Shown: positions 48,880-59,311 of the stretch, in pieces
Position numbering within the stretch: the first letter of the stretch is position 1
Layout: every line of letters begins with the position of its first letter
DNA from: Liquidambar formosana
Taxonomy: Eukaryota; Streptophyta; Magnoliopsida; Saxifragales; Altingiaceae
Reading direction: 5' to 3'
Assembly (NCBI GenBank): GCA_039720395.1
Contig: CM077828.1
Coordinates: forward strand, 30,128,069-30,192,068
DNA length: 64,000 nucleotides
Made by a program: the position numbers and the translations under genes
The notes under the pieces: generated by a model
Told to the model about the DNA's origin: nothing
What the model saw: only the letters and a program-made list of their open reading frames with translations
Database searches by the model: none

Positions 48880-51614
48880 GGGTTTTCAGGTGAGGCAAGT
48901 GCCCCACCTAGTCCTTCACTAGCTTCGCCCATGATCGTTTCTACAAGAATCTAGTTCATCAAAGGGACTTTTCAGATTGAAGAACATGCTTGATGCATCC
49001 TGGATTTGTGAACATGAATAAAGCCGGTGGTTTAGTTGGTTTGACATTGTGGAGGTTTAGTTAAAAGGTGGGGGGCAGTTGTAGGCGACGTGGTCTTATA
49101 TAACGGCTGTTACAGAGCACCATCTCTCCCAATTCCAAGTAACCTGATGACGTCCATGTTTTGAATTTTTCCCATCTCACCAAAAATTAGGCAAAATTAA
49201 AGAATCTAGCAAGCATGGCATCATTGTTTTTGACATGCAAGTCCACGTATTTATTTATTTATTTTTTTCTATCTTGTATAGTGTCAAGGAATGCTAATCA
49301 CAGTATTGGCGACAGCCTTGTCGTGTTGTCATTAGCATCTTTCTTACAACAACCCACATGTTGGGTTATATTCACTTATAATGTTTTCAATGACTGCTGC
49401 GACTTTAATAATGCTCCCAAGTGTAGGATGTCGCGAAGTAATAAATTCTCGGTGAGTCCGAGGTCGAACCACAGGGAAGGGGAATAATTAGCAGAAAAGA
49501 TTGAGAAAAGATTTTAGAAATTTGGTTGCTTGGTTGCAGAGAATTAGTTTGATTGAAAACAATAATTTAAAAGCACTAAGGTTCAGAGGTCCACTCACAA
49601 CAAGTATTAGTTATTTACTAACGACTCAATTTTATAACTCAACTGAGATTCATACGAAGGATGACCCCAGTCGGATGATGTAACAATTAATTTTATTCAA
49701 AACAATTCTAAAAATATAGATTCATAAGATTGATTGATTTAATGCATGAGAAAACTAGTAATTTAATTCGCAGGGAATTCTAAGCATTCACCGTACCCGG
49801 AGTTAACGATAAATAAAAGAATTATACAGAATAAATACTTTGCAGAATAATCAAAATCAATCAAAACTATAAAACCTTACATTAAATCCATGAAAGAGTC
49901 ATTAAACAAATACCAAATAATTGTTGTGGCTTCACTCCTAGCCTTAGTAAAAAGTTTAGCTACTCATGATAATTGAAAACTAAAAAACTAAAGAGAGGTA
50001 GAAGAAGAAGAACAAAAGAGGTGGTTGTAGAAGAGAAGAGGAGAAGTAATATATAGAGGTGCAGCCACCTTTTCCTTTCCATGTGATCTTAGGGTTTCCA
50101 AGAGAAAGAGGAGAAAAATTAGGAAACAAATTAGGAATCCCGGTTTTTTCCAGCAGGGCTAACTTGTAACCCGTTTTTGACCTACTAAATGTTGAAATCA
50201 TGAAAAATTCATGAAATACAATATTGTAGGGCTTCAAATCAGCTTTCCAGGGACACCAATTTCGCATCAATTGGACTTCGGAGCCAAAAGTTATGACCAA
50301 AATACGGTAACTGCTCCAAACTTCCTTTTTAATCTTCTTTCCAACTTTGGGGTTGCCAATTTCTTTGCTAAAATCTTCTAAAATTCATGCACTTCAACCT
50401 TGCAAAGCTTCCATATAATTCCAAATAAATTTAGAATGCTTGACCATAGGAAATTGGCTTCCTACAAAAATAAAACACACATTAATACACCACTTTAAGT
50501 ATAAGAGCATGTATCAAGAGAATTCATGTATAATGTGTAAAATGCGGAATTAAGTGCTAAATAAATGTGATAATGCCTACTAAAAGTATAACATTAATGC
50601 AATTTTAAGCTATTATCAATGACCAATCATGCCTCTACCTAAATGCGCTAATATTGGATACATAGTAAAGATTGAAAATAGAAAATTTAAAAGGTTATAT
50701 CCACTTATAATGTTTATTCTCCTTTTAATTAATATTTTAATCTTTTTATTTTGGGATAATGTATAGAACCTATACATCCTATCCCTAATCTCCACTCTCT
50801 CTCTTTTTATTTATTTCTTTATTCTTCTTAATACAAAATATCATGTGGGAATACTTAGGGACGGAACCAAGATTTTATCTCAGGGGTGGCCAAAGTATGA
50901 ATAATAAAAATTTTACCATTTAAGTATGAGAATTATACTAAGATTCAAGATTAAATATATTAATACATTGAATGAAAAGTAAACTAATGGACCTTACTTA
51001 TACTTCTCTAAAACCATGACAAAAAAAGTAAAAATAAGAAGAGGGGTTGACTGCAACAATAAATTTGAAGAAGGTTTAAAAAAAAATAAAAACATTAATA
51101 AAAACATAAAAGATATATAAAATAAATAAATAAATAAACCAAAAAGTATACCTTAATATGTAGACATTGAGCAGTGATTTTCTCCGACAAGATGCTTTCC
51201 GCCAACCGTTACTCTCTAATGTGCTCAATGATTTTGTTTGAAAGAAATCTAGGGTAAATTCAACGTTAAAAAAAAAAAGAAAAAAAGAAAAAAGGGCTAC
51301 AATAGAATAATGTGTTTGTTTTTGGTTAATTATTTTAGACATTTTACCTTTTGTATATATTAATTCTAGCTTTTTATCTTTGGGTATAAGTTGCCCATTT
51401 GACTTTTAAAGGATCATGAGCGAAACCATTGTACTGATTGGGAGGGATCATTGGTCGATTGTGCTTAAAAAAGTTATACTAGTAAATTACATTTTGGTGA
51501 CCATTTAGCAATGTAATACGAAAACCAAACCCAATAGTAGTCATTTCATAGTAGGCTGATAATAATTTGTAAAAAGTTAACAGGTAATACCTTATTTTGG
51601 TATTAGCTTCAAAT
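48880..51614. repeat. Partial third copy of the U2 right part
   Basis: Repeats 46990-48840, from 'ggtgaggcaagtgccccacc' to 'ggtattagcttcaaat', with an internal deletion near 49370 and a 1221-bp insertion at 49395-50615. Confidence 0.8.
49395..50615. mobile_element. Unclassified 1.2-kb insertion with 8-bp duplication
   Basis: Flanked by TCAATGAC (49387-49394 and 50616-50623); the sister sequence near 47824-47835 has one uninterrupted copy. No terminal inverted repeats, LTRs or coding region were recognised. It contains 'GTCCGAGGTCGAACCACAGG' near 49457. Confidence 0.65.
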
Positions 51615-51902
51615 AGGGATGGCAATATACGCCCCGATTTGACCCATTCAACGGAAAAAAGACCGTTTTTATCCCCTAGAATCGGTGAATGCCATTCTTG
51701 TATATTTCTCTGTTTTGATTAAACCACTCCTATAATCTGTTTGTTTGATTCTTACAATCAGTAAGAACACACATTTTACATGTTTATAATATTGTAATGA
51801 TTATATCTATATAATAGGATAGTTGTTGGAAATGTTTCTTTCCCGTAGTGTATAATATTGACTCTAGCTTTCTTTCTTTAGTTTTCGTTCATGTGTTTCA
51901 TG

Positions 51903-51906
<4 letters not shown>
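51615..51906. other. Flank between the duplication and the virus leader
   Basis: Diverges from the sister repeat at 'agcttcaaat|agggatggcaat'. No gene. It holds a TATA-like 'ctatataata' near 51808. Whether any of it is viral cannot be decided from the window. Confidence 0.35.

Positions 51907-51940
<34 letters not shown>
51907..51940. repeat. 34-base poly-A tract at the virus border
   Basis: Uninterrupted A run directly before the leader that carries the primer-binding site. The origin is unclear: a microsatellite, a retroposed tail, or part of the integration junction. Confidence 0.8.
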
Positions 51941-51942
<2 letters not shown>

Positions 51943-51979
51943 CCTGAAGTTCTTGTTTCTACTGAGTGTAGAGTGTTAA

Positions 51980-51991
51980 TGGTATCAGAGC
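51980..51991 (+). promoter_or_regulatory. tRNA-Met primer-binding site
   Basis: TGGTATCAGAGC, the 12-base complement of the initiator tRNA-Met 3' end used to prime minus-strand DNA in Caulimoviridae; 232 nt before the polyprotein start. Confidence 0.88.
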
Positions 51992-52223
51992 GTCAGTATT
52001 AGGAATTAATAGTTTTTATTATAGTCTGTTTGAGCCTGTTATCAGCTTATTTATTCTTGTTTATTTGTTAAGTGTTTTAATTGCTAGTTAGTTATTTTGA
52101 TTTATCTGCAAACCTTAAGACAACCTTGAATAGGGAGTACCGAGGCCTTGACTTTGTTGAAAGGTAGCCAGTTGAGCTTGTGTCCTTTCGTTTGAGTCGG
52201 CAACTTTGTAGGAAAACCTAGTC

Positions 52224-55200
52224 ATGGAAGATTTAGGGTGCGTAGGTAAGAAAAATAATCAAACTAATGATTATAAACATTTAGCACATGTACAAGATAA
52301 AGACGCTAATATAGGCAATATTAGCAGAACATTAAATTATGTTGTAGATAATCTATCTGGTATGTTTAGTAAATTAGTAAATATTGAGAAAAATCAAGAA
52401 AAAATATATGATAAAGTTAATATGTTAAGTGAAATCCAGAATATAGACCTAAAGGATGAAACAAAAAGTTTAATCCAAAGTCTAGAAAATAATCTGAAAA
52501 ACAATTCAGATAATGTATTAGTACTAAAAGAAAGTACTAGAGAAGAAATTCCAAGATTGTATTTTGGAACAGAAATTATGATGTTTAAAACTGATAAACA
52601 TCGAAAAGATTTTGAAGCTATCAAAGAAATTTTAGAATATTGGAAAACCCGATATATTAAAGAAGAAAATTACGATGAACGTAATAAACTTCTAAAACAA
52701 ATGCAAGACTTATATTCAGAAAATGAAAAATTAATGACTGAATATAATTATGACTTAGCCCTTCAACTAGAAGAGTCAAGTGAATCAGATAAAGAATCTG
52801 ATATAACTTTTATGCCAAACAGTGTTCAAGAAGAAAGTTCAGATGACGAGCCAGAACCAGAAGGTAGAAAATTTGGCTTATCATCAAGTGATAATAATAC
52901 TGGAAGTACAAGCAGTACTTCAGTTGATGAAGAAATAATCATTGAAAAAGAAAACAATGATGACACAAATAATAATAATGACCCTCAAGACTCTAAAAAA
53001 AGAAAAGAGATTGAGACGGATGAAGAAGAAAAACTAATTCCTAGAGGTCAAAGGTATAATTTTGAATCACCTATATTCGATGTCTATGATGACATTGATG
53101 ATGATGACCCAATGCAAATTGAAGATTTAAAACCTTTAAAAGATGAAGGTTCTACATCAGAACCTGCACCCACAACAAGCATAAGGACTGATTTAAATAA
53201 AATCAATGTCACTACTGGAGGAGTTTATCTCGACTTAAAAAATGTCGAATTTAAAAATTATGATCAAGCAATAAGAGAATGGGCACAATCAATGTCTATT
53301 GTCATTAATACATATAAAAGTAGTTGGTCTAAAGAAAGATTTTTAGACTACATCTGTGCAACTCTCCAAGGAGATTGCTTAAACTTCCTTAGAAGATGGG
53401 AAGCCTCTGATGAAGGTAAACATGAAAAAGCTAGTTTACTTAATGAATTTAATTCATTTGATAAAATATTAAATGAATTTGCACAAATTCTAAGAAGAGA
53501 ATTTTGTGGAATTAAATTTGAAGAACAGGAGGAAATTTACAATGAGTATATGCTAACAAAATGCAGAATATGCAATATTTGTGAATTTAAATCCTTTGCA
53601 AAATTTTATCAGGAATATTATCATAAACTTAACCCGCCAAAAACTGAGTTTTGGTTAAGTCAATTTTTCCATAAGTTACCCTCACCATGGGATGAACTTT
53701 GTAATGATGGATATAAAGAATTCTTGAGTAGTTCTAATGGTGGAAAAGACACGTTAGGAGCAAGAATTCAATATGCTGAAAGAATTGTAACTAAACACTG
53801 CATAACACAAAAAGCTGTTAAGCAAGTGAAAAATCAACTTAATGATAAATGTTGTAGCAAAGTAATGCGACAACAATGGGAATTTGGTTGTAAAAAATCA
53901 ACCCCTTATAAGAAAAAGAGAAAATTTAGAAAATATAAATTTGTCAAATGGAAAGGTAAAAAACCTAATCCTAATAAAAAATATGTCAGAAAAAGAAAGA
54001 ATAATAGAAATACTACATTTAGAAGAAAATCTAAATGTAAATGTTATATTTGCAATGAAGAAGGTCATATAGCACCACAATGTCCTAAGAAAGGAAAGAG
54101 TGGTAAACAGATGATAAAATTTCTAGAAGAAAAACAATTAGAAATTTTAGTTGGAGAAGAAGTCTCTGACAATGATTCTATAATATATGAGGTTCAATCA
54201 GAATCTGAAACTGAAAGTGAAAGTGAAGAAGAATCAGACATGATTTTCATGATGTCTGAAAGGAATGAAAATAAAGAAATCTTTGAAGCTATTCCAAACG
54301 AGGAATTACAACTCATAAAATTAGGAGATGTCATAGGTGAAGAAGCATCTATAGACGAATCTAATTTTGAGAAATTTAATAAAATCAAAGAAGTTAAAAA
54401 AGAAGAGCTTTACCAAATATCAAAATTTAATATTTGGCAAGCGAGATTATTTGAGCAATTTAGTGGTAATACATCTGCTAAAGCTACTGAGGATGAATCG
54501 ATAGAAATCCCTCTATTCGATAAATATAAAATTAAAAGACTTAAACAAAAGCATCCAAAGATTCGATATATTCATATCGGAATAATTCAAATAGAAATTA
54601 CAGCTCTATTTAGAGTAGGATTAGACACTCCTATTCTAGTAGTAGTCTTGGATAAAAGATTTGAAGATCCTATTAAAGCACTAATAGGTGGAATACAATC
54701 AAATCTTGTCTATGGACAAGTTTGGTTTAAAATAAAACCAAATTATTTTATATCAATTGAAGATCCAAATATTTGTGACACGATAAAAATTCGTATCCAA
54801 ACTAAAGGAATTGATATGAAAAAGAATAGTTATAATTTATCAGTTCAGTGGAAAGCAATCCATGAACTAACAAATTTTACTAAAACTTCAATTAAAGAAA
54901 TTGATAGAAATATGATCGAATTATTCGAACCACGAGTATTCGACACTGAAATTCAACCAAGATTAATAAATTGGAAAGATTTGGAAATACCAAAAAGCTG
55001 GTTAATAAAAGAATTTACAGAAAATCCTAAGCCAAAATACTTTAAACCAATAGAATTTCAAGCTTCAGGAAATAATCTTTATTTTACTGATAATCGTCGA
55101 AATAATATAAAATTATTAGACGATGCATCAACATCAACATCTAAAAAAGATGAACAAGATGAAAAAGAAAAGGCTATTGCAATAAAAAATGTGCAAATAC

Positions 55201-57191
55201 CTATACTTCCAGGTACGACCTACCTTGAAGAACAAAAATCTGTAGTATTTCAACAGATTAAAATTGATGGTAAATATCCAGAACAACTAATCTTTAGTTA
55301 CCAACAAGGTAAGAAAAGATATATGTATGTTCTTGGAAAATTTAATTTCAAAAACTATAAACCATATATTTTATCTATTCTATTAGATACCGGAGCAACA
55401 ACCAGTGCTGCTAGGTATAATGCTTTACCTGAGCATCTATGGATAAAAATGAAAAATCCAATAGCTGCAAGAGGTATTGATGGAAATGAAACTTTAATCA
55501 TTCTCAAAGCCAAAAATGTTACGCTTTGGTTAGGAGATAAAAAATTCTCTATCCCTAAAATACTTTGTTTCCCAGATATGCATGGTGATGTCATATTAGG
55601 AAATAATTTTATTGAAAATTATATGCCTTTTATTGTCAATCGTGACCATGTTATTCTAACTTGTAAACAAGAACCTGTTAGAATTCCTCTTTTACAACAT
55701 CATAAACATGTTTGTGAAAAAGGATTTGCGCCAGTCAAGCGTGGTGAAATGACACCTATAATTAAATCTTTAGATGAAAAACATTGGATTTATAAAAAAT
55801 TATATCCAAACTTTTCTGAAGACCCATTAAAACTTTGGGAAAAATCTCCAAGGTTTTGTGAATTAAAACTCATTGATTCTAATAAAATAATTAGAGTTAA
55901 ACCAATGGTCTATACTAAAAAAGATATAGATGAATTTGAAATTCAACTTGAAGAATTACTGAAGAAAGGATTAATTGAAGAAACAAGAAGTCCACATTCT
56001 AGTCCCGCCTTTATGGTAATGAACCATAATGAGATAAAACGAGGAAAAGCTAGAATGGTAATCAATTATAAAAGATTAAACCAAAATCTTGAATTCGATG
56101 GATATTTTATTCCTAGAAAAGATGTTCTAGTTAAACAGACTATGAACTCTAAATGGTTTAGCAAATTTGATTGTAAATCAGGCTTTTGGCAAGTAAAGCT
56201 TACAGATGAGTCAAAACCATTGACTGCTTTTAGTGCACCATATGGACATTACCAATGGACGGTTATGCCATTTGGAATTTGTAATGCACCACAAATATTT
56301 CAAAGATGGATGGACAACATGTTCAAACATCTTCATAAATTTTGTTTAGTATATATTGATGATGTTTTAGTATTCTCTAAAACCAGAGAAGAACATAGAA
56401 AGCATCTTGAAATTGTATCAGACATATTCCTAAAACATGGAATAATTCTAAGTCCCAAGAAAATGGAAATAGAAAAAGAAGAAATTGAATATTTAGGAGT
56501 TATTTTAAATCAATCAGGTATGCAACTCCAAAATCATATCATTGTGAAAATAAGAGATTTTCCAAATGAGATAACAACTCTCAAAGAACTGCAGAGTTTT
56601 TTAGGTTTATTAAATTATGGAAGAAAATTTGTAAAGAATTTATCCAAAAAGGAAAAGCCTTTAATTGAAAAACTTAAGAATCTTCCTAAAAAAGGAAATT
56701 CAGATGTAAAAATAATATGGACTAAAGAAGACTCAAATTTAGTTCAAGAAATTAAAAATATGTTTAGAGAAACCCCAAAGGTTTATTTTCCAAAAGAAAA
56801 TGAACAATTAATTCTAGAAACCGATGCTAGTGATGAGTTTTGGGGAGCAGTTTTAAAAGCAATCCCAGAAAATTCTAAACAAGAAGAAATCTGTGGATAT
56901 GATTCAGGAAAATTTAAACCAAATGAAATAAAATATATAACTTATGAAAAAGAGTTATTAGCTATAAAAAATGGAATAAAAAGATTTCATATTTATTTGG
57001 CACCTGTTAAATTTATAATTCGTACTGATAATAAATCAGTTTGTGATTTTATCAAATCCAAAAAAGGAGAAGAAAATGCAAGGCGTGTTAGATGGTATAA
57101 TTTTATTTGTCAGTATACTTTTGATATAATACATATTAAAGGTACTAACAATTTTCTTGCTGATTATCTGTCCAGAAGATACAATGAATAA
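52224..57191 (+). CDS. Pararetrovirus polyprotein CP-MP-PR-RT-RH
   Basis: 1655 residues with no internal stop. The N-terminal 200 residues are charged and partly coiled-coil; 185-300 is acidic. The coat-protein core (about 340-500) ends in the family-like HKLPSPW. A Lys/Arg-rich stretch (about 555-605) precedes a CCHC zinc knuckle, C607-C610-H615-C620. An acidic run (about 650-670) follows. At about 765-900 is a 30K-type movement protein (RYIHIGIIQI, GLDTP at 799-803, Asp810). The aspartic protease has LDTGATTS with Asp1055. The reverse transcriptase (about 1225-1410) has YIDD at 1377-1380. RNase H (about 1525-1650) has TDAS with Asp1534, then YEKELLAI and RTDNKS. Coat protein before movement protein is unusual; I know it from cavemoviruses, where the pol genes are in another ORF. 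The stop overlaps ORF2 by 8 nt (ATGAATAA). Confidence 0.93.
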   Translation: MEDLGCVGKKNNQTNDYKHLAHVQDKDANIGNISRTLNYVVDNLSGMFSKLVNIEKNQEKIYDKVNMLSEIQNIDLKDETKSLIQSLENNLKNNSDNVLVLKESTREEIPRLYFGTEIMMFKTDKHRKDFEAIKEILEYWKTRYIKEENYDERNKLLKQMQDLYSENEKLMTEYNYDLALQLEESSESDKESDITFMPNSVQEESSDDEPEPEGRKFGLSSSDNNTGSTSSTSVDEEIIIEKENNDDTNNNNDPQDSKKRKEIETDEEEKLIPRGQRYNFESPIFDVYDDIDDDDPMQIEDLKPLKDEGSTSEPAPTTSIRTDLNKINVTTGGVYLDLKNVEFKNYDQAIREWAQSMSIVINTYKSSWSKERFLDYICATLQGDCLNFLRRWEASDEGKHEKASLLNEFNSFDKILNEFAQILRREFCGIKFEEQEEIYNEYMLTKCRICNICEFKSFAKFYQEYYHKLNPPKTEFWLSQFFHKLPSPWDELCNDGYKEFLSSSNGGKDTLGARIQYAERIVTKHCITQKAVKQVKNQLNDKCCSKVMRQQWEFGCKKSTPYKKKRKFRKYKFVKWKGKKPNPNKKYVRKRKNNRNTTFRRKSKCKCYICNEEGHIAPQCPKKGKSGKQMIKFLEEKQLEILVGEEVSDNDSIIYEVQSESETESESEEESDMIFMMSERNENKEIFEAIPNEELQLIKLGDVIGEEASIDESNFEKFNKIKEVKKEELYQISKFNIWQARLFEQFSGNTSAKATEDESIEIPLFDKYKIKRLKQKHPKIRYIHIGIIQIEITALFRVGLDTPILVVVLDKRFEDPIKALIGGIQSNLVYGQVWFKIKPNYFISIEDPNICDTIKIRIQTKGIDMKKNSYNLSVQWKAIHELTNFTKTSIKEIDRNMIELFEPRVFDTEIQPRLINWKDLEIPKSWLIKEFTENPKPKYFKPIEFQASGNNLYFTDNRRNNIKLLDDASTSTSKKDEQDEKEKAIAIKNVQIPILPGTTYLEEQKSVVFQQIKIDGKYPEQLIFSYQQGKKRYMYVLGKFNFKNYKPYILSILLDTGATTSAARYNALPEHLWIKMKNPIAARGIDGNETLIILKAKNVTLWLGDKKFSIPKILCFPDMHGDVILGNNFIENYMPFIVNRDHVILTCKQEPVRIPLLQHHKHVCEKGFAPVKRGEMTPIIKSLDEKHWIYKKLYPNFSEDPLKLWEKSPRFCELKLIDSNKIIRVKPMVYTKKDIDEFEIQLEELLKKGLIEETRSPHSSPAFMVMNHNEIKRGKARMVINYKRLNQNLEFDGYFIPRKDVLVKQTMNSKWFSKFDCKSGFWQVKLTDESKPLTAFSAPYGHYQWTVMPFGICNAPQIFQRWMDNMFKHLHKFCLVYIDDVLVFSKTREEHRKHLEIVSDIFLKHGIILSPKKMEIEKEEIEYLGVILNQSGMQLQNHIIVKIRDFPNEITTLKELQSFLGLLNYGRKFVKNLSKKEKPLIEKLKNLPKKGNSDVKIIWTKEDSNLVQEIKNMFRETPKVYFPKENEQLILETDASDEFWGAVLKAIPENSKQEEICGYDSGKFKPNEIKYITYEKELLAIKNGIKRFHIYLAPVKFIIRTDNKSVCDFIKSKKGEENARRVRWYNFICQYTFDIIHIKGTNNFLADYLSRRYNE

Positions 57192-58548
57192 TCAGAATCC
57201 GGACAAAGGGAAAAAACCCTCAAATTCTCAAGGAAAGAATTATGGGAAACCATCCCGATTCTACAAAGGCGAAGGAAGCTCAAACCAGAGCAGCTTTCCC
57301 AGACTCCCTCAGATCATGGGTAACCAACCCAATGTTCCAGTTTATGTGATGCCAGTCAGCTATAAACAAATGGCTGAAATGTCTCAGAATTTTAACCAAA
57401 TGAATTTTCAAAATCATCCTGAAACAAATCAGGAGATAAAAGATTTTTATAACCCAGGTTTAAACCCAAAAACCTATCATCTTTTAAATAATATTTGGAA
57501 AACTCATTGCTTAAACCATAAAGCTGAGTTTAGAAGAAATATGTCTCAACTTGCTGAATTCTTGAAAACACAAGAAGAAAAGCAAACTTTTATTCACTCT
57601 GAATTTGCCAAGTTCATTAAACAAGTGGATTGGCTTGAAGATTTTTCTGAAGAAAAAATTACTACTATTATTAATTTAATGAATTTTACTGAACAACAGG
57701 AAAATTCATACCTGAATAAAGCTTTAAGAATTTGTTTGTTCAACAAAGCTAAAACAGCTTTACCAAAAGAAATATTTTCCGATATTAATGATCGTATTGA
57801 AAACAATGAGATTAAATCCCTTCTCATTGAATTTGCTGAAAATATCTATTTGGAAAAAGAAATTCCAAAGTTGAAATTTTTCATTAACCATGAGCTTTGG
57901 AGTATGGAAGCAATTGGTTGGGGAGCCGTCGGAACAATCATCTTCGACTCCTTGGTATCCACTGCATTTGTTGACTTTCCCGCAATGATCAAAACAATGA
58001 TCTATAATGTGGTGAAACACTACAAATGGAGTAGATATTTGAAATTCAAAATTTTTAGTCATGCAGGATGGCGACAGAGAGAACTGTTTTTTCAACCATA
58101 TCAGATCTGGAGCCTAGAACTTGCAAATGAACAAGATCTCATAAAAAATGACGATCTTAAATTTTTGGATAAAGCAGAAAATCTTGATTTATCCTCTTAT
58201 TATATAGATAATTATATTGCTCTAAAAAGAGAAGCACAAAGCATCCACAGCTATCGCTCTTACAAATTCATGATCAGCGATGGGAGAAGATTATTTTGTA
58301 CAAATCTGATTACTTCTTATGTGGAGACAGTTGCTCAAAGAATGGCAGCTGATGAATTTCTTAATAATATTATTCATGGCCATGTTACCGGTCCTATTGA
58401 ATTAACAATGGATGCGGAAGAGCTGGTGGGCGCACAAGATTATTATGAAAATATTGTTGGCCACAATCAAGAAGATAATGGCGACAGTTTCTGGAACTCT
58501 CTTGATGAAGAGACACTTCACAATATCGAGAACATGATGGAAGGATAG
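57184..58548 (+). CDS. Pararetrovirus ORF2, unknown function
   Basis: 454 residues. The start is set at 57184 because the ATG overlaps the polyprotein stop (57184-57191), a common arrangement for reinitiation; a start at 57157 is possible but would lie deep inside ORF1. The first about 60 residues are Asn/Ser/Lys-rich and low-complexity; the rest looks globular and helix-rich with many aromatic residues (for example NHELWSMEAIGWGAVG and AGWRQRELFFQPYQIW), ending in an acidic tail. By position it corresponds to the transactivator/inclusion-body protein of other Caulimoviridae, or to the uncharacterised ORF2 of florendoviruses, but I see no diagnostic motif. Real coding is supported by its intact twin in copy 2. 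Confidence 0.8.
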   Translation: MNNQNPDKGKKPSNSQGKNYGKPSRFYKGEGSSNQSSFPRLPQIMGNQPNVPVYVMPVSYKQMAEMSQNFNQMNFQNHPETNQEIKDFYNPGLNPKTYHLLNNIWKTHCLNHKAEFRRNMSQLAEFLKTQEEKQTFIHSEFAKFIKQVDWLEDFSEEKITTIINLMNFTEQQENSYLNKALRICLFNKAKTALPKEIFSDINDRIENNEIKSLLIEFAENIYLEKEIPKLKFFINHELWSMEAIGWGAVGTIIFDSLVSTAFVDFPAMIKTMIYNVVKHYKWSRYLKFKIFSHAGWRQRELFFQPYQIWSLELANEQDLIKNDDLKFLDKAENLDLSSYYIDNYIALKREAQSIHSYRSYKFMISDGRRLFCTNLITSYVETVAQRMAADEFLNNIIHGHVTGPIELTMDAEELVGAQDYYENIVGHNQEDNGDSFWNSLDEETLHNIENMMEG

Positions 58549-58630
58549 GGGCCAGCCAGGCAACATCCAGAAATTCTGCAGAATTGGGCACGTATAACAA
58601 GTACGTCCAATATTCAACAATCAAAGGACA

Positions 58631-58724
58631 TGACGTGATATGCAGCATTCATTTAGCCTGACTCTTTTAAAAGAAGACAAAGACTTTTTGAAGGCTTAGT
58701 CACAATCCCTGACAAAATCACGTG
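58631..58724 (+). promoter_or_regulatory. bZIP-type motifs upstream of the viral TATA
   Basis: TGACG at 58631-58635 and a G-box CACGTG at 58719-58724. Such sites are common in plant pararetrovirus promoters; function here is only inferred. Confidence 0.4.
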
Positions 58725-58900
58725 ATGCGGTGAAGGAAGGAAGAACCTAGCTTCACTTTTTTAGTCAAAAAGTGAATAGTGTAAAGTTATAACATGTTTT
58801 TAATAGGGTTGTTGGGTAGTTTGTAATTATTGTACTTTTGATTCTTATCTTTTATTTTTTGTGTTGTGTTTAAGTCCGGGCTTGAAATCCGAAGTTTGTC

Positions 58901-58908
58901 TATAAATA
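58901..58908 (+). promoter_or_regulatory. Viral pregenomic promoter TATA box (copy 1)
   Basis: TATAAATA in the intergenic region after ORF2, the usual place of the genomic-RNA promoter; start expected near 58935, followed by a poly(A) signal about 110 nt on. Confidence 0.7.
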
Positions 58909-59042
58909 GATGAGTCCTTCAGTTGTATAGGAAAGAGTTAGAAAGTTGGATAGAGTTCTTAGAGAGTTTTCAGAAAGAGAGAAATCTGCTGAAGGATATA
59001 TATGTAAGTTTTCTTTTAGTCTGTGTAAATTTTATAATTATT

Positions 59043-59048
59043 AATAAA
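59043..59048 (+). terminator. Viral poly(A) signal (copy 1)
   Basis: AATAAA about 140 bp downstream of the TATA box, the arrangement that gives terminally redundant genomic RNA in Caulimoviridae. Confidence 0.65.
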
Positions 59049-59171
59049 ATTTGAGGTACTTTTTGTAAATACTATTTTTTATTTTTATACGTATTTTCGT
59101 AACCCACGACTCGTGGGTTACGAAAATACGTATAAAAATAAAAAATAGTATTTACAAAAAGTACCTCAAAT

Positions 59172-59177
59172 TTTATT
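59172..59177 (-). terminator. Viral poly(A) signal (copy 2)
   Basis: AATAAA on the minus strand, exact mirror of 59043-59048. Confidence 0.65.
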
Positions 59178-59311
59178 AATAATTATAAAATTTACACAGA
59201 CTAAAAGAAAACTTACATATATATCCTTCAGCAGATTTCTCTCTTTCTGAAAACTCTCTAAGAACTCTATCCAACTTTCTAACTCTTTCCTATACAACTG
59301 AAGGACTCATC

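Larger units (their letters stand above)
51941..59110 (+). mobile_element. Endogenous pararetrovirus, copy 1 (complete coding region)
   Basis: About 7.2 kb with the order of a Caulimoviridae genome: tRNA-Met primer-binding site, leader, polyprotein, second ORF, promoter with TATA and poly(A) signal. There are no LTRs and no integrase. Both ORFs are open from end to end. The right border is the palindrome centre; the left border is placed after the poly-A tract but is uncertain. Confidence 0.88.

Noticed and set aside
58394..58648. 84- and 72-codon ORFs antisense to viral ORF2 (mirrored at 59572-59826)
   Set aside because: Shadows on the opposite strand of ORF2; identical in both arms because the arms are identical.
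51941..59110. LTR retrotransposon (Gypsy) as the identity of the polyprotein element
   Set aside because: No LTRs, no integrase; movement-protein segment, tRNA-Met primer site and intergenic promoter all point to Caulimoviridae.
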